From NCBI GenBank assembly GCA_015179045.1, contig WHUZ01000006.1, positions 1,798,001-1,862,000 on the forward strand: a DNA stretch of 64,000 nt, written 5' to 3'. Under the pieces are notes generated by a model, which saw only the letters and a program-made list of their open reading frames with translations, was not told the origin of the DNA and made no database searches. The translations under genes and the position numbers were made by a program. Within the stretch, counting starts at the first letter, position 1. Every line of letters starts with the position of its first letter. The stretch comes from Kalaharituber pfeilii. Lineage: Eukaryota; Ascomycota; Pezizomycetes; Pezizales; Pezizaceae. Shown here in pieces: positions 22,856 through 35,035 of this stretch.

Positions 22856-23155
22856 TAGTGAGCGGCACGAGCCGAGCCAGCTCGAGCCAGCTCGAGCTCA
22901 AACGAGCCAAGATCATGCTTGTGTTTTTCTTGACAGCTCGCTAAAATGCTTAGCCAGTGCAAGGTTTCATAAACTGTAAATACCTATATAGTAATAATTA
23001 GAGACTTGGAGCTCATTCTGACCTACCAACAACTTCGAAATGCACAATTTAGCTGATAGTAGTGAGAAAGATGAAAATTTAGCTTAGTTTAGTTTAGTTT
23101 GTCAATATTATGTATATAATCAATCCAGGCTCGAGCTAGCTCGTGCCGCTCACTA
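22856..23155. mobile_element. MITE family 1, copy c (intact reference copy)
   Basis: 300 bp from TA to TA with ends TAGTGAGCGGCACGAGCC / GCTCGTGCCGCTCACTA. Uninterrupted, it shows what copies a and b looked like. Confidence 0.85.
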
Positions 23156-23254
23156 TACAGTAACCGTTTGATAGGTTGACAACCCCTTGGCGTTCTTGTT
23201 GTACTTGTATACTTTTTTTTTGTGTCGGAAGTTTATCAAATTTTTATTCCAGTA

Positions 23255-25454
23255 CTGTGTTCTACCGGGATATTGCGCATAACCGGGATATTGCGCACTT
23301 TCGGGTGACTAATAAATGACTTGTCAAAATTCAACGACTTGTTCAATTGACTTCAAATTAAATACAATGCATCTAGATACATGTAGAAACCTATTTCAGA
23401 CCTTGTTTGAGCACACAGAAATTTTTCAGGTGGGGTGATTTTGGTAACATACCTATTTGGGAAGGACAGACACTTGAAGGTCTAACTTTTGCAGAATCAT
23501 TTCCTAAGTCTCACAGCCATTGTGGTAGATTCTCTTGTGGGTCTAGATGGTGGGTGCGAAGTAGGAAAGAGCTGGCGTCTTGTGGGCGGAAGTGGTGTCT
23601 GAACAATTATAGTATCCAAAGTGGTATCTGAGGCAGCATCAGATGTTTCAGAGTCATCTGTATCAGACCAAGCTTCTGGTGACTCTGAAGCAACTCTAGC
23701 TTGTTTGCGAGTACGTTGGGATGGTTGACGCTTGTTTTTGGCCTGTGGTTGCTGTGACTTCGACTTGGATGTTCTTTTTTTTTTCGGTTTTTGCTTCTTT
23801 TGCTCTTCCATCTCTAGCTGCTTCTTGAGCCTGATAATATCCTTTCCAGTGATGGGCCCAATGACTGGAAGACGTCTTTGGTCCTTTATCTTGAGTTTCT
23901 TACCACGCCTCTTGAGTTTCATATTGATATCTCTCTCAATATCAACCTCAGTCATTGCTCCTAATGCTGCTGATGAGAGCTTAAGAAATGACTTTTTGAT
24001 TTCTGACTGAGAGGCATTTGGAAGTCGTTGAATGAAGCGAATAGTACGTCTTTTGAGTGCTTTTGGTGTCCTAGGAGTATAGACACTATGGGAGGATATT
24101 GGACGTACTGGAGAGAGGTATTTTTCGATAGCTGTATGTTGCATATTGCCAAGGGGGATTCTATAGTTGCTAGGATATATTCCAGTCCCTGCCCATCAAG
24201 ACTTGATATTCTGCTCCGTAAAGGCACGCTCTCGAGCTGTCTTAAGCATTGGCCAAAAATTTCCTTTTCTAACAATATCAAAATTCTCTCTAGTAAAGGT
24301 ATCCACCTCTTGACTATAGGCATGTTGTAGAGGTGCAAATAACCCAACATCTAAAGGCTGTAGAAGATGCGTTGAGTGTGGGGGAAGACAAAACACTAAC
24401 ATATCATGCTCCAGACACCATGAAAGAAATTCCCAAGAGCAATGAGAGGCATGTCCATCTAGAAACAATACAAGACGATGAGTTTTTTTAGACAATTTCA
24501 TTGCTAGAGGTAAAAATGATTCTGCAAATAGACTTGACCAATTTTATTATCTGTCTATCCCTTAGGTGAGTGGTTAAATCTTGCTTCCTTATCCTCTGGA
24601 GTTATACCTGCATACCATCCTGCTACATGAGTTTTTCCTTTATATATAATATATGCAGGTAATACTTTACCGGCTGCATTAATTGTCTCAATATCTGTAA
24701 TTGTTTCTCTGTTTCCATCCACCCTCTTTCGCACATGCTTTCTCCCAGCTCTACAAATCACTTTGCATTTGCTTCCTCTTCCTAACATAAACCCTTTCTC
24801 ATCCATATTCCATATATTCTCTGCGGGTATCTTATTCCTTGCTATCACTTTTTGCGCTGCCTGAATAAACCTTTTTACCACTTCCGGGTTATTTTCTGCT
24901 GCCCGCTGGCGCTCCTGAGCTGTTGCTAACTTCTGCTTGACCTCTGGGTGTCTTTTCACAAACCTGCGTACCCAATTTTTGCCTAAATCTTGCTTAATAC
25001 CTCCCTTACATTTAATTATTAAACTAGTAGCAATTTCTCTCAAAGTTTCTATCTCAATAGGAAATCCCATATCATCCATTCGCTCAAGATATCTTACCAC
25101 TGCCTTCTCCTGCTCTTTATCTACGTGCTGCTGACTCTCATGACTAACTTTACGAGTAGTAGTCTTCCCTTTATATCTATTTCTCACTGTAGCTTCAGCT
25201 AGTCCTAAAAAGTCTGCTGCTCTCCGAACTGACTTGAACTTACCATCTTTAAGGCCCTTAATAGCCTCCTGAATTTTCGCTTCTTGATCTTTTGCCATGG
25301 CTGGGTTCTATAGACCTCCGGGAATGATTGTTGTTGCGTTGCTGTGCCCCACAATGCCCCGCAACTGTAGTGTTATCAAGTAATTGCGCTAGCGCACTAG
25401 CGCCACGCTAGTGCGCAACATCCCGGTCGTGCGCAATATCCCGGTAGAACATAG
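23255..25454 (-). mobile_element. Complete Fot1/pogo-like DNA transposon, 2.2 kb
   Basis: TA flanks both ends (23253-23254 and 25455-25456). TIRs begin CTGTGTTCTACCGGGATATT (left) and, read inward, CTATGTTCTACCGGGATATT (right). Each TIR carries two tandem copies of an ACCGGGATATTGCGCA motif, a likely transposase-binding pair. One transposase gene (minus strand) fills the interior. Confidence 0.92.
23497..25298 (-). pseudogene. Fot1/pogo-family transposase, mutated
   Basis: ATG at 25298. N-terminal helix-turn-helix (FKSVRRAADFLGLAEATVRNRY), a second CENP-B-type DNA-binding half (GKNWVRRFVKRHPEV), then a DDE core with acidic residues in WNMDEKGFMLG, LVLFLDGHASH and LQPLDVGLFAPLQ, and a basic C-terminal tail (KKQKPKKKRTSKSKS). 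Three lesions are visible: TAG at the end of the first block (about 24555, probably from a Trp codon), a frameshift near 24540, and TGA at about 24196 followed by continued homology in the same frame. All three catalytic motifs survive. The enzyme would have cut and pasted the surrounding element at TA sites. Confidence 0.88.
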
Positions 25455-25641
25455 TATATTGGAGTTTATACCAATGGCATCTTTCTTATGATCAATTGGT
25501 GGGTCCACGGGGGGCTATAGACAGGGCCAGGTCTATATTATGCATATGGTCAGCCGAGAAATGCCTGGCTGAGCTGGGCGTGAATTCCAAAGCAAGTGGC
25601 TGTATTGCTGCGTAAAAATCAAAACTCCAGGGCGCACACTT

Positions 25642-25702
25642 TTTTTTTTTTTTTTTTTTTAAATCACATAACCCCGCTTGTAGCACGTGGCCATGGCAGG
25701 GT
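25642..25702 (-). mobile_element. LINE-A micro-insertion (3' tail only)
   Basis: Poly-T, AAATCACATAACCCCGCTTG and GGCCATGGCAGGG match the complement of the LINE-A 3' end. AGGGCGCACACTT flanks both sides (25629-25641 and 25704-25716). Confidence 0.9.
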
Positions 25703-25716
25703 CAGGGCGCACACTT

Positions 25717-27029
25717 GCTGGCAGCGTTGCGCCTAAATCCGTAGTATATGGGTGGTTTCAGAATACGGGGACTTAAACCTGCGGGTATATGGGGATTGAT
25801 TGCATGTATGGATATGTGAGTCGCAGGGAGGGCCTGGCAGCATTATCACTAACTCAGAACCAATAACAACTCCCCTGCTTGGTAATAAGTTTTGAAGGCA
25901 TCTGACTTTACCAATCCAGAAGCATTGAGTAGGTCAAGTACGCTGCATCCTGTCTGTACTGTATGCTTCCTACTGAAACTGGCACGAAAAGCTGGAGCCA
26001 TTGGTGGTCCACGTAAATATGACCCGCTCCCTTCCTGGCTTCACCTTCTCCATCTCAACGCCCATCTCGGCAGTTCATCTCGCTCGCTGCTTCTTCCTTG
26101 CTTTTAAGCTGAATTGCTAACATTAACCAGAGTTCATCGACATTAACGTCATTTTTGGAGTTCTGTTGTATTTATGAATGGTGAGCCGATGATACGTCAT
26201 ACAATTCTTTTGGGGAACTGTACTGGTATAGTAAATATTTCCTTTTCTTTTCTTTTCTTTATTTTCTTTCCACTTGCTAGTATGCAAATATACTGGACTG
26301 TTGTTAAACTACAGATTACGAGCTAAAATGCGGTGGGATACAGTAAAGTAATTCAGAAAGAATAAGCGTCCCACAACGGTCCTATTTATGCAACGAAATT
26401 CAGGAAATACCCTCATACCCAACTAAACAATTATTGGTGCGGAATGAGGTTGGGCATAGCAGCGGATTCAGACGGTAAAGAGGATATAATCGCCATAGGA
26501 AATAGATCATGAAAACGTCAGCTAGCATCATGGCCACAGCTCAGGTTGTATATGTTCAGCATATCTAACCTAACCACTGTGCATAATTTTTCACTTCAGC
26601 GCTGCATATTCTCCAACATGGACATGCGTGAAGGAAAAACTAAATGCAAAACACCCCATATGGCTAATAATATTGTAGGCAACGAAACAAGAAAACTCAA
26701 ACAGGTGCCTGTCTCACCCTAGCTTACAGACATGGCCCACCACCCTCGCTAGCCTTGGGGGGGAAATAAAAACGAGAGCACAATCACGCAGACAAGAACA
26801 ACAAGCCGCTCCGGACCATCCTGGTCCACTCAGGATGCCCATTGTCTAATGGTTGCAACTCCCGCCTCTTTATTTTGTAGCTGCTGGTTGTCATGGCGCG
26901 CTTTGATGCTAAGCCTTTGAATGTAGCATATGAAGCACAGCATTTAGTTGTTTGTTGAATCCATGTGTGCGACTCAACAAAACACTTTCATACGGTAACC
27001 CCACCTTACAAACTGGATGAATTATGCAG
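25717..27029. other. Intergenic; no gene recognised
   Basis: AT/GC-mixed sequence with a pyrimidine tract (CTTTTCTTTTCTTTTCTTT) at about 26243. No long ORF with ATG and no recognisable repeat ends. Confidence 0.4.
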
Positions 27030-27042
27030 CAGGGATACAGTT

Positions 27043-27102
27043 TTTTTTTTTTTTTTTTTTATTTCACATGACCCCGCATGCAGCTGTTCGCCAAGGCAGG
27101 GC
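27043..27102 (-). mobile_element. LINE-A micro-insertion upstream of orphan gene copy 1
   Basis: Poly-T plus CACATGACCCCGCATGCAG and GCCAAGGCAGGG. CAGGGATACAGTT flanks both sides (27030-27042 and 27103-27115). It lies about 210 bp upstream of the orphan-family ATG. Confidence 0.9.
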
Positions 27103-27313
27103 CAGGGATACAGTTGAATACGGTTGCCACACATATGCATTTATCACCGCTCAAACCATACCAGCCCAGGCCTGCAGCCATGAAATGACCTGCAGCACGA
27201 GTGGGGTAGGATTATCGAAGTTGCCATTTGAGGTGGAATTTAGCAGCAGCAGCACAATACACCTACAAGCGATCCCTTCATCTCCCCTCAACCCAATCAT
27301 TCGCCTCGAAAGA

Positions 27314-28323
27314 ATGGCTACAGTTGGTGCATTCCATGCTTATTTCATTGATGTGAGAGTTCCTGAAAATCATAGATATTATCTTTTCATTTGAGAACTT
27401 GCTGAAGTTTCATTCTCATGTGTAGCTTTCACAATTTAATTCGTATTGCAAAGGCCGTTATATCCTTACCTTTGCAGACAGCGGTGTTGCAGACTGTTGG
27501 TGGCGGGTGGTCAGCGAAAACGATTCTTTGAAGAAATATAACCTACGTCGTATGAGGCCTCAGTATTACGTAGGTTCACTCAAGGATCAAAACGGTTTTG
27601 ATAAAGTCCTGCATGAGCCACTTCGGGCATCCCTTGATGAGCATGACACTCTTTCAAGCTTAATGTTTGTTCGAGAGTTTGCTTATACACGGGACAAATA
27701 CCGAGGAGGTTGTCATGAGACAGCGGATTGTATCCCTTTGCAGGAGGTCCTCGAGTATCGTAGTGGAACCTGGTATGTATTTGTTATCCAGTCTTGCGCC
27801 CAAAGTCCTTTGTTTCCTTGAGTGCTAGCAAATTTGGAGATAATCTGTGCAAAATAAATACTAACAGGACCCAAACTGGACCACCATTGATGCTATCAGT
27901 TACTACATCCGCTCTAAAGCCACGCCCCACCACTATTGGCATCTTCAGCATGGCTATGTCCAGATCTCTCATACTGAGCGCACCCAATTCTGCATCGCAC
28001 GAGCACTTGGAGACAAGGGGTCATTTCTCGCAAGGGATACCATGACTGGCTATGGGACAATAATGATTCCTCATGACAGGATTATCATAGCAGCTGTGGA
28101 TCAGAATACTGGTCAGCTCAGTGGTGGCATTTGTCCTCTTAACGAACTTTATGGACCACTGGCGTATCGGCAGCGAGTAGGGTCCGAAAATGCATACGGC
28201 AACCATGACTTCAAGTTGGAAGAGCTGCTCACCAAACGGTGCTTTCGTGTGCTTAGGGCAGAAGGGAATAGTTTGGTGTCATACAATCTGAGTAGCATAG
28301 GAGAAGATTGGGAACTCGTGTGA
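27314..28323 (+). pseudogene. Orphan three-exon gene family, copy 1 (frameshifted)
   Basis: Not recognised. Exon 1 (27314-27352) encodes 13 residues, MATVGAFHAYFID. Exon 2 (27426-27772) contains ILTFADSGVADCWWRVV, RPQYYVGSLKD, DCIPLQEVLEYRSG. Exon 3 (27868-28323) contains YWHLQHGYV, FCIARALGDK, IIIAAVDQNTGQLSGGI, LVSYNLSSIGEDWELV. Introns are 73 and 95 bp (GTGAGA..TGTAG and GTATGT..AACAG). One A is missing in the run at 27873-27875 relative to copies 2 and 3, breaking the frame at the start of exon 3. No signal peptide or membrane segment is apparent. The intact product would be about 280 residues. Confidence 0.7.
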
Positions 28324-28399
28324 GGTGGTTAAAATCTGGGTCAAATAGAGTCATTTCTGGCCTAACTAGGTATATTTGAACCATCGATACACAAGGGCT

Positions 28400-28561
28400 C
28401 TCGGTTGGGAAGGGTCGGATGGAGATGAACGGGGGATTGGAGCCGCTCATATACCCACGATGCTCATGAGTTGCTAGTACATGGTTGTTTGTATTTCCTT
28501 TATTTCTTTTTGTTATAGCCTTGTCATAGCTCTCAGGGCGGCAAACGGGTAATGTGTAAGG

Positions 28562-28605
<44 letters not shown>
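28400..28605 (+). mobile_element. LINE-B 5'-truncated insertion
   Basis: Ends with a diverged hairpin (GTCATAGCTCTCAGGGCGGC), AAACGGGTAATGTGTAAGG and about 43 A. It sits in the 3' flank of orphan gene copy 1. The 5' boundary is approximate. Confidence 0.7.
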
Positions 28606-28606
<1 letters not shown>

Positions 28607-28645
28607 GGCGATTCAAGGTTAATATGGTATCGCTCGGTTGGCAGG

Positions 28646-28773
28646 GGACTAAAGAAGAAGACTCATGTAACTTTTCTTACATATTTTTTGTTTCCTTACA
28701 TTATGTATTTAATACCCCGCCATAGCCCACAGGGCGGCATGCGAGTAATGATATAAAAAAAAAAAAAAAAAAA
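28646..28773 (+). mobile_element. LINE-B 5'-truncated insertion
   Basis: Ends CGCCATAGCCCACAGGGCGG and CATGCGAGTAATGATAT plus poly-A. TCGGTTGGCAGG flanks both sides (28634-28645 and 28774-28785). Confidence 0.9.
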
Positions 28774-28999
28774 TCGGTTGGCAGGAAAAAGCTAGTCTAT
28801 AACAGAACAGTTAGTTTATAGGGACGAAGGAACATATCCTTGTGCTTGATTCTATGTAAGGAAAACCTGGACTACTCAATGTGAACTGCTTGAGTTGCGT
28901 TGTTACCCTATTTTTCCGGTGGTCAATTACCTTTTGGCTGTTTCGGGTGCTTCTCGTACGTATACATATTTTCAGTTTTTAGAAGCTACTTGTGTAAAG

Positions 29000-29002
<3 letters not shown>

Positions 29003-29037
<35 letters not shown>

Positions 29038-29095
29038 CGTTTTTGCTATGATCAATCACGTGCCGTCCTAACCAAGGGCTATGGCGATAGCTATG
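29003..29095 (-). mobile_element. Diverged LINE-B tail
   Basis: About 37 T, then ATCAATCACGTGCCGTCCTA and CCAAGGGCTATGGCGATAG: the complement of the hairpin with a lengthened loop. No duplication identified. Confidence 0.6.
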
Positions 29096-29783
29096 CTATC
29101 AATAAAGGAAGCAACGGACATGAAACCTAAAGGACAGCCGGAATCTTGCATTTGCAATCGCTGTCCCCATCGTCCCCATTAACTCTTATCAATTCCTGGT
29201 GTGGGGTTGATGTGGTCGCAACGGGGTGAAGAGCTAGAGATTCCTCGAAATTTCACCCCGATGAGGAAACCTGAGAATCTGGGTATTTTGGAATAAAATT
29301 TGGATCAAAGGACCCAATGCGCCGAGTGCTTCTGATCTATGTAGGTTTCGCAGGCGGGGACGCTGTGGTTGCGGAGTCGTTTCCAAAAGTTCGTTCTGTC
29401 GAAGTAGTTTTTGCTGAACGGGAGAATAGGGCTGGAACACTTCATACGCTCAAGCCCCATAAGCATCAATATAAGTATTGCTGAAGCAATGACATTGAAC
29501 GCATCCACGGAATTGGAGACAGGGGTTTCTGGAATAAGGGTGGCAATCATGAGGCTCCTTGCAATCTCTTCAACAATTGTCAAAACTCCTATTACCCAAA
29601 GTAACCTAGTGTTATTGGCCCCAATTTTGGCCCACCACGACTTTCAAAACCTGAATAGGACACTCCGGTATAGGCCAACCTTGCCAGCTTGAATAACACT
29701 CCTGTCACCCGATTACTAATGGCTGCCGGATGGAGTGCGGATATATCTCTGTCCACTCAAATGCATTTGCCCAAACTGAAGAT

Positions 29784-29951
29784 TACCGTCGAACCTGTTA
29801 TTGGATAAGGCTGGGAACAGCAGATTTTATCCAATAAGACAAAGCATGCAATAATCCCCATCGGCCCAACTGGCTCGGGCAGGCAAAGTTGATCCAATAA
29901 GACTGGTTATCAAATATGACAGGATCCAATATGAGAGGCTCGATTGTATGC
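29784..29951. mobile_element. Probable short TIR element
   Basis: TACCGTCGAACCTGTTATTG at the left is partly matched by the inverted right end (CCAATATGAGAGGCTCGATT then GTA). The arms contain ATTGGAT motifs. Identity of the arms is only moderate. Confidence 0.4.
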
Positions 29952-31213
29952 AGGATCCAATCTGTACTCGATACATAGCCCGCAATGGGATTTCTGCGTC
30001 AGATCTAAGTAGTAGTTAGCATAGGCAAAATTGGTAGTTCTAGACACTCCTGCTTGTACCTGGCTGCCTTTGCCTGTGGAGATCCAGGCGTGGTCTTGTC
30101 CAGCACCTGCAGGCTTGCCTGGTTACACGCGTCTGGTAGGCTGTAGCCTGTGCGAACGGAAAGTGGACCTCTTCTTCCAGTTGCCATATGAGCAGATTGT
30201 CTGCCAGAGGTGCTCGCATTGGTTCGTCATTCTGAGAACTTGTGGCTGCGATGGCAGGCTTCACGCTTCAGGTGTCACTGAGTGCATGGGAAGAAATACA
30301 AGAGGGAATCGGGAGAGGGGAGGAGGGGCAGCAGAGAAACAGGCACGCGCGGCAGGTAGTGCCCCGCACTGCTGACTAATCCGGCACGGGCTGATGAGCG
30401 AACGGGGAAGCATGCACAAGTTAGCGCTGCTCAATATGGCACTATAACTTCATACAGTCTGACCTTGCTACAATTAGCACGTAAAATTTGGCCCTTTGTT
30501 TTCACTATAGCAAGGTTTTCAGTATAGAAAATTGTGGCAAATTAGTCACATAGTCTTGGCAGCTGAGTTTGCACAATCCTGAACAATTTTCAATACTAAT
30601 TCACCTTCTGTATTGACTTACTAGTAATAGCAATAGCCACATTAAGAAATCAATTTGAATGGGACAATGGTGGTAGTGATAAATAGAAATAAAATAGAGA
30701 AGTGTAAGGAGCAGTGGTAGTGGGAGAAAAATAAAACAATTAGGAGTAGATTGAGATCTGTCATTAGGATACTAACAGTCAAGATGTCTATGAGCAAGCG
30801 GCAAGCATTCACACCAACAACTTAACCAGAAGGATCAGATATTCACAACTTGGTTTAAACCAGCTCTAGTACTTAGTGACATAGTTGCTGTTTGCTGAGC
30901 TGCTCCTGAATTACTGGTACACAGGAGGTAAGAAAATTGCAGGGGAGTTTCTACGGATTTTATCTGCCACTTTTCATTATAGCAAGAACAATTTGTATGT
31001 AGATAAACATAACTTCCCAGAGTCTTTTTTTTTTCATTACACTATTTGGTGCGATTTCATTATAGCAAGGTCAAATTGCACGGGGATGAAATCCAAGAGC
31101 ACAGTGTATTCATAATAGCAAGGTTTTCACTATAGCAGGGTTCATTATAGCAAGGTTTTTATATCAAAGGATGCAGTGATTTTTGGTATTAACTCTTCCT
31201 GATGTTTGTATGC
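29925..31213 (+). repeat. Direct repeat flanking the HET gene, left copy
   Basis: Begins in the ATGACAGGATCCAATATGAG region and ends near TTAACTCTTCCTGATGTTTG. It matches 34975-37756 closely once the two LINE insertions in the right copy are removed. The distal part (30450-31190) has repeated CTATAGCAAGGTTTTCA-type motifs at both ends, typical of a pogo-like MITE body (CAGTCTGACCTTGCTAC left end). No coding capacity is convincing. Confidence 0.85.
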
Positions 31214-31899
31214 ATAAGCAATTGCTCGGTTAATATCTTCAGACTTATTTTCCTGTTGCATAGCTATTAACTGCAGCTAGAACGAGTTCTAAATATGTAG
31301 AATTCACTGAGATATGCAGGATAATCACTATTGAAAGGAGTGGGTTGCTGAAGCGAGGATGAAATGTGGGATCGATACAGGGGGACAGATCGTTACCACA
31401 TCAGGCACGTTACGCTACCAGCCAAGAGGCCAATGAACGAAGGTACCAATGCACCAAAGCACCTCAGTAAGTATTAGTAAGTGCTGGTAACCATTCCCAG
31501 TTATTCAGTGACAATCACAACTGTATGCACGTTGCTGTGTGTTCCAACTCTGAGTTCAATAGTGCTGGATGTGCTGGATAGATCTTGACATCAGTTCAAT
31601 AGTGACGTGTCTACAAGCTGTGATACCGCATTTGATACTATTTTGAGGTGCAGAATTTGAGCATCGGCCCTGGATCCAATGGCGCTGTTCCACATCCCGT
31701 GCCCAATTTTAAAACGCGCGGATGTAGTGTTGATTAGCTAATATGGTTCTGTAATAGTGGGCGGAGCCCCATCATGCGGCGCAAAAGCCAAACAAATAAA
31801 GCCCAACTGATGGGCTCAGTGCACATCGCAAAAAACGTGAAGCCAAAATTATTTTGAGTCCCACGCAAGTTTTTTCCCACTTCTCTTAAATTGGTTAGT
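31214..31899. other. 5' flank of the HET gene
   Basis: Presumed promoter region of the HET-domain gene. No clear repeat or ORF. AAATAAAGCCC and pyrimidine-rich TTTTTTCCCACTTCTC lie within 105 bp of the ATG. Confidence 0.35.
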
Positions 31900-34699
31900 A
31901 TGCCTCATCGTTGTCATCAGTTTTGCGGTCGCACATTCCCTTCCAAATGGGACAAACGCAGGCCCGGTTACTGGTCAACATCAACTTTGGACAGTGCTTT
32001 CCCAGGGCACCATATCGTGTTCGAGCATGTGGATAACGCCGAAGAACAAGATACAGAAGCAACGACCACTTGGGATGTCAACAGCATGAAGGCCCTGAAA
32101 GAGTATTCAGAGATTCCGTTGACAGCACATCAAGCGTTTCAACGTTGCAATTCTGCAAGACTAAGCGTACTTAGTCTATTGCAATCTCAGTTGCTGTTCC
32201 CCTGTTGTCCCCATGTAAAGATTAAGAAGATTCCAGAAAACGAGGCTACCTGCATGAGCACGATGTCATTACTTGATTATATTCACAACGAGCGCAATAT
32301 GGATATGGGTACCATGGTAGCAAACTTGAGAACATTGAGATGGACCGAAGGCAAAGTAGTCATCCAAAATACGGATTATTGTGTCCAAATATTGGAGGTC
32401 CTTCCCCGGCCAAATGGCATCAGCACTCCGTCGTCGCAGTCAGAAGCAAACGGTGATACTCACAGCATTAAGAATCCATACCGCATACCTCCTCGACGAC
32501 TTTGGGACCTTCATTCTAATCGGGTGGTTGAATTGGATGTCTACGCAAAACATGGTAGGAGTAAAATCATACCGTGTATGCCATCTGGGGGATTTTTCGC
32601 CATCACGCACAGCTGGACAGCTGATATGAAGCTATGGATGACTCCAATTAACCACTACCAATGGCCAGTGCCGCTACCGGCAGGGACAACATTTGAAAAA
32701 ATCCGCTGGCAGGCATTGCGCGCAGGCGCGAGCTACTGTTGGCTGGATGTTCTCTGTCTGCGTCAGAGGGTTATGGAACTGGTGGACGGGGAACAACGAG
32801 AGGTCAATGGGCAGCAACGACTTGAGGAGTGGTCCGTGGATATACCCACCATAGGCAACGTGTACCGCCAGGCGACCAATGTGCTGCGATACTTCAATGG
32901 TCTTGGACGTGTGCTGCGACTGGATGGTTGGGACGACCCCTTACACTGGATTAACCGCGCATGGACACTGCAGGAGACTCGGTCAGCCAACTTCATGGTG
33001 AACGCATGCGTGCCCGAGGAGATGCGAAACCCCTTGCATGAGCTGGTGGAGGTCGGTGGCAGCCGGAAACCGATGCGAGAGGTTCTTGCGCCACTGGCAG
33101 AAATGGTGGCTGACGCGGAACTTGAAGCTGAGGTGGTAAAATCGACTGTGGAGCGTTTGTCGGCATTAGCGCTGTCTAACCAAAGGGACTACGAGCTAAG
33201 GTTTTGTTTTGTACACTTTTTCAGCGCAATGACTACGCTAGGTTTTGGCATCCTAATTACTAGATTCCTCTCTCTACTTCCAACCGCAGGGAATACGTTC
33301 TGGTTCGAGACTCATACGTCCCTACCGTTCACATTTAGTGAGGGCTTTCACGGCTACTTGGCGATGATGGTTGCATGGGTTGTGGCCCTAATTCTGGGGC
33401 GTTGGCAGCGGGTATTCGCACTACGTGTACAGGCGTCAAGGCATTGGGTCAACTTTTTAGGAGGGCCACTGATGGGGATAATTACTACATACACGGCCCT
33501 GGGCGTATTGAATGCAGTAATCTGGCAACAACAAATCGGCGCTAGCTGGGATAGTCTGACCCATGTTGGGTTCGCATTTGTTGCCGGCTGGGTGGCTCAA
33601 ACCCCGATAATAACGTCTCTACGCCCGATAATAATGTCTCTGCGTGGGAAAGCTCGACCGCCGCGCTTCTGCAGCATTCTAGACCTCGCGGAGGAGATGA
33701 GCCGACGTCATGCCCAGAATGAGCGGGATAAGGTAGCTGGACTGGCCTATCTGATGCGCTGTAAAAGGCTCCCTAAGTACGACGACCCGGAGGACATCGA
33801 GACCGCATGGTTGGGCCTCGTAGAGCACCTACCCCCCGATGCGCAGCTGGAACTTCTCTTTCACTTCCCAAGCGCTCGCAGAGGCGGAGAATTGCGGATA
33901 GGCAGCGCGCGTAATTTGGCGGTTGCGAACTGGATTCCAACCTGGCGGCAGATTCAGAGTCTGCGCCGCCAGCAGAAGCTTCAGCTCCCGCGATCGGCCT
34001 GGTCACTTGAATTGGACAGTGACCTCCTGCCCTTGGATGCTTTCAAAATGTCGGTCTTTGAGGCCGCACGTAGAAGAATTTCATCTAGCTCGCCTTTAGC
34101 TAGCCGTTCATTGAAGGTGTATGACCCAACCTCACGAGCGCTGCTACATTTGTACTGCGCCCGCATCCTGCTAGTGAGTAGTGTTACTTGGGAGTCTCAC
34201 CCCAATCGGTGCAGTGTTGTTTTATTCAGTGATGACAGTATGGCAAACAAAGTGCTTCGACAAAGCCTACAGCAAAATTCCTTCCCTTTTCATAGTCTGG
34301 GATCCGAGGGAACTGATCCCCCTTTCGAAAATATCCAATCGAACGAAGAAAAGCGGTACGTCCTCATTTCATCTGGTCATGATAAGGACGGCGGCCTAAA
34401 TGCCTGGGTCGTTGCGGAGCTTATGCACCCATCGGCACAGCATGCACGGACACTGAAAGCATGGAAATCGAGGGGTGCAAGTGCATGGAATGTCATCACT
34501 GGGCGACGAGGTCTTCCAGATTTGCCACCAGAATTCAGGAAAATTTGCGTCGATTCACTTAACATTACCGATAGGATGGTTCGGGAAATCTTCGTGGTAA
34601 GGAAGATAGGCGCACTGGTTACCGATAATCCACAGGCATTGATGTTGACGCCGTCTGGATTGGACGATCTTTGTCTCCTTAATACGCCAGTACTTTTCA

Positions 34700-34704
<5 letters not shown>
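31900..34704 (+). CDS. HET-domain protein with predicted membrane segments
   Basis: One uninterrupted reading frame of 934 codons from ATG 31900; an in-frame TTG at 31891 is not a likely eukaryotic start. The HET (heterokaryon incompatibility) domain spans about residues 230-360: AITHSWTAD, SYCWLDVLCLRQ, YRQATNVLRYFNGLG, INRAWTLQE. A hydrophobic region follows with about four candidate membrane helices near 434-455, 485-500, 515-540 and 553-572 (for example YLAMMVAWVVALILG). After it comes the NERDKVAGLAYLM motif that commonly trails HET domains. HET domains trigger or execute cell death in fungal non-self recognition, so the intact product is expected to be a membrane-associated incompatibility factor. 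No introns seen. The stop (TGA 34702-34704) is followed at once by about 35 T. Confidence 0.85.

Positions 34705-34739
<35 letters not shown>
34705..34739. repeat. Poly-T tract abutting the HET stop codon
   Basis: About 35 T immediately after the stop codon. CATATGAT before and CGTATGAT shortly after resemble a diverged target duplication, so this could be a reverse-oriented LINE poly-A with almost no LINE body. Confidence 0.5.
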
Positions 34740-35035
34740 CATCTTTCGTATGATGGTTGGGATATTATTGGTATGCAATTGTGATTGATAAGGCACTTCT
34801 TGCAATATTCTAGCTCCACCCTTGATCTGGGAGGCTGGCATGGACGGCAGGTCCTACAGGAACATGGAAAACAGATAAGAAATATGTTTGAGTGGGTCCA
34901 GGCAGTAAGCTGAAGTTTCATTTTAGGTTAATTTATTATGAAAAGGAGAAGTATTGTAGGTCATGATTTGGATCAAATATGACAGGATCCAATATGAGAG
35001 GCTCAATTGTATGCAGGATCCAATCTGTACTCGAT

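Noticed and set aside
26840..26880. tRNA-like string TCTAATGGTTGCAACTCCCG
   Set aside because: No acceptor stem or T-arm could be paired around it.
30031..30375. ~114-codon frame conserved in both direct repeats (also 36107-36448)
   Set aside because: Conservation follows from the DNA duplication; frames on both strands are equally open and an indel differs between copies.
34705..34739. Poly-T as a transcription terminator of the HET gene
   Set aside because: Long T-runs here are LINE poly-A remnants; this one has possible target-duplication borders and no other terminator signal.
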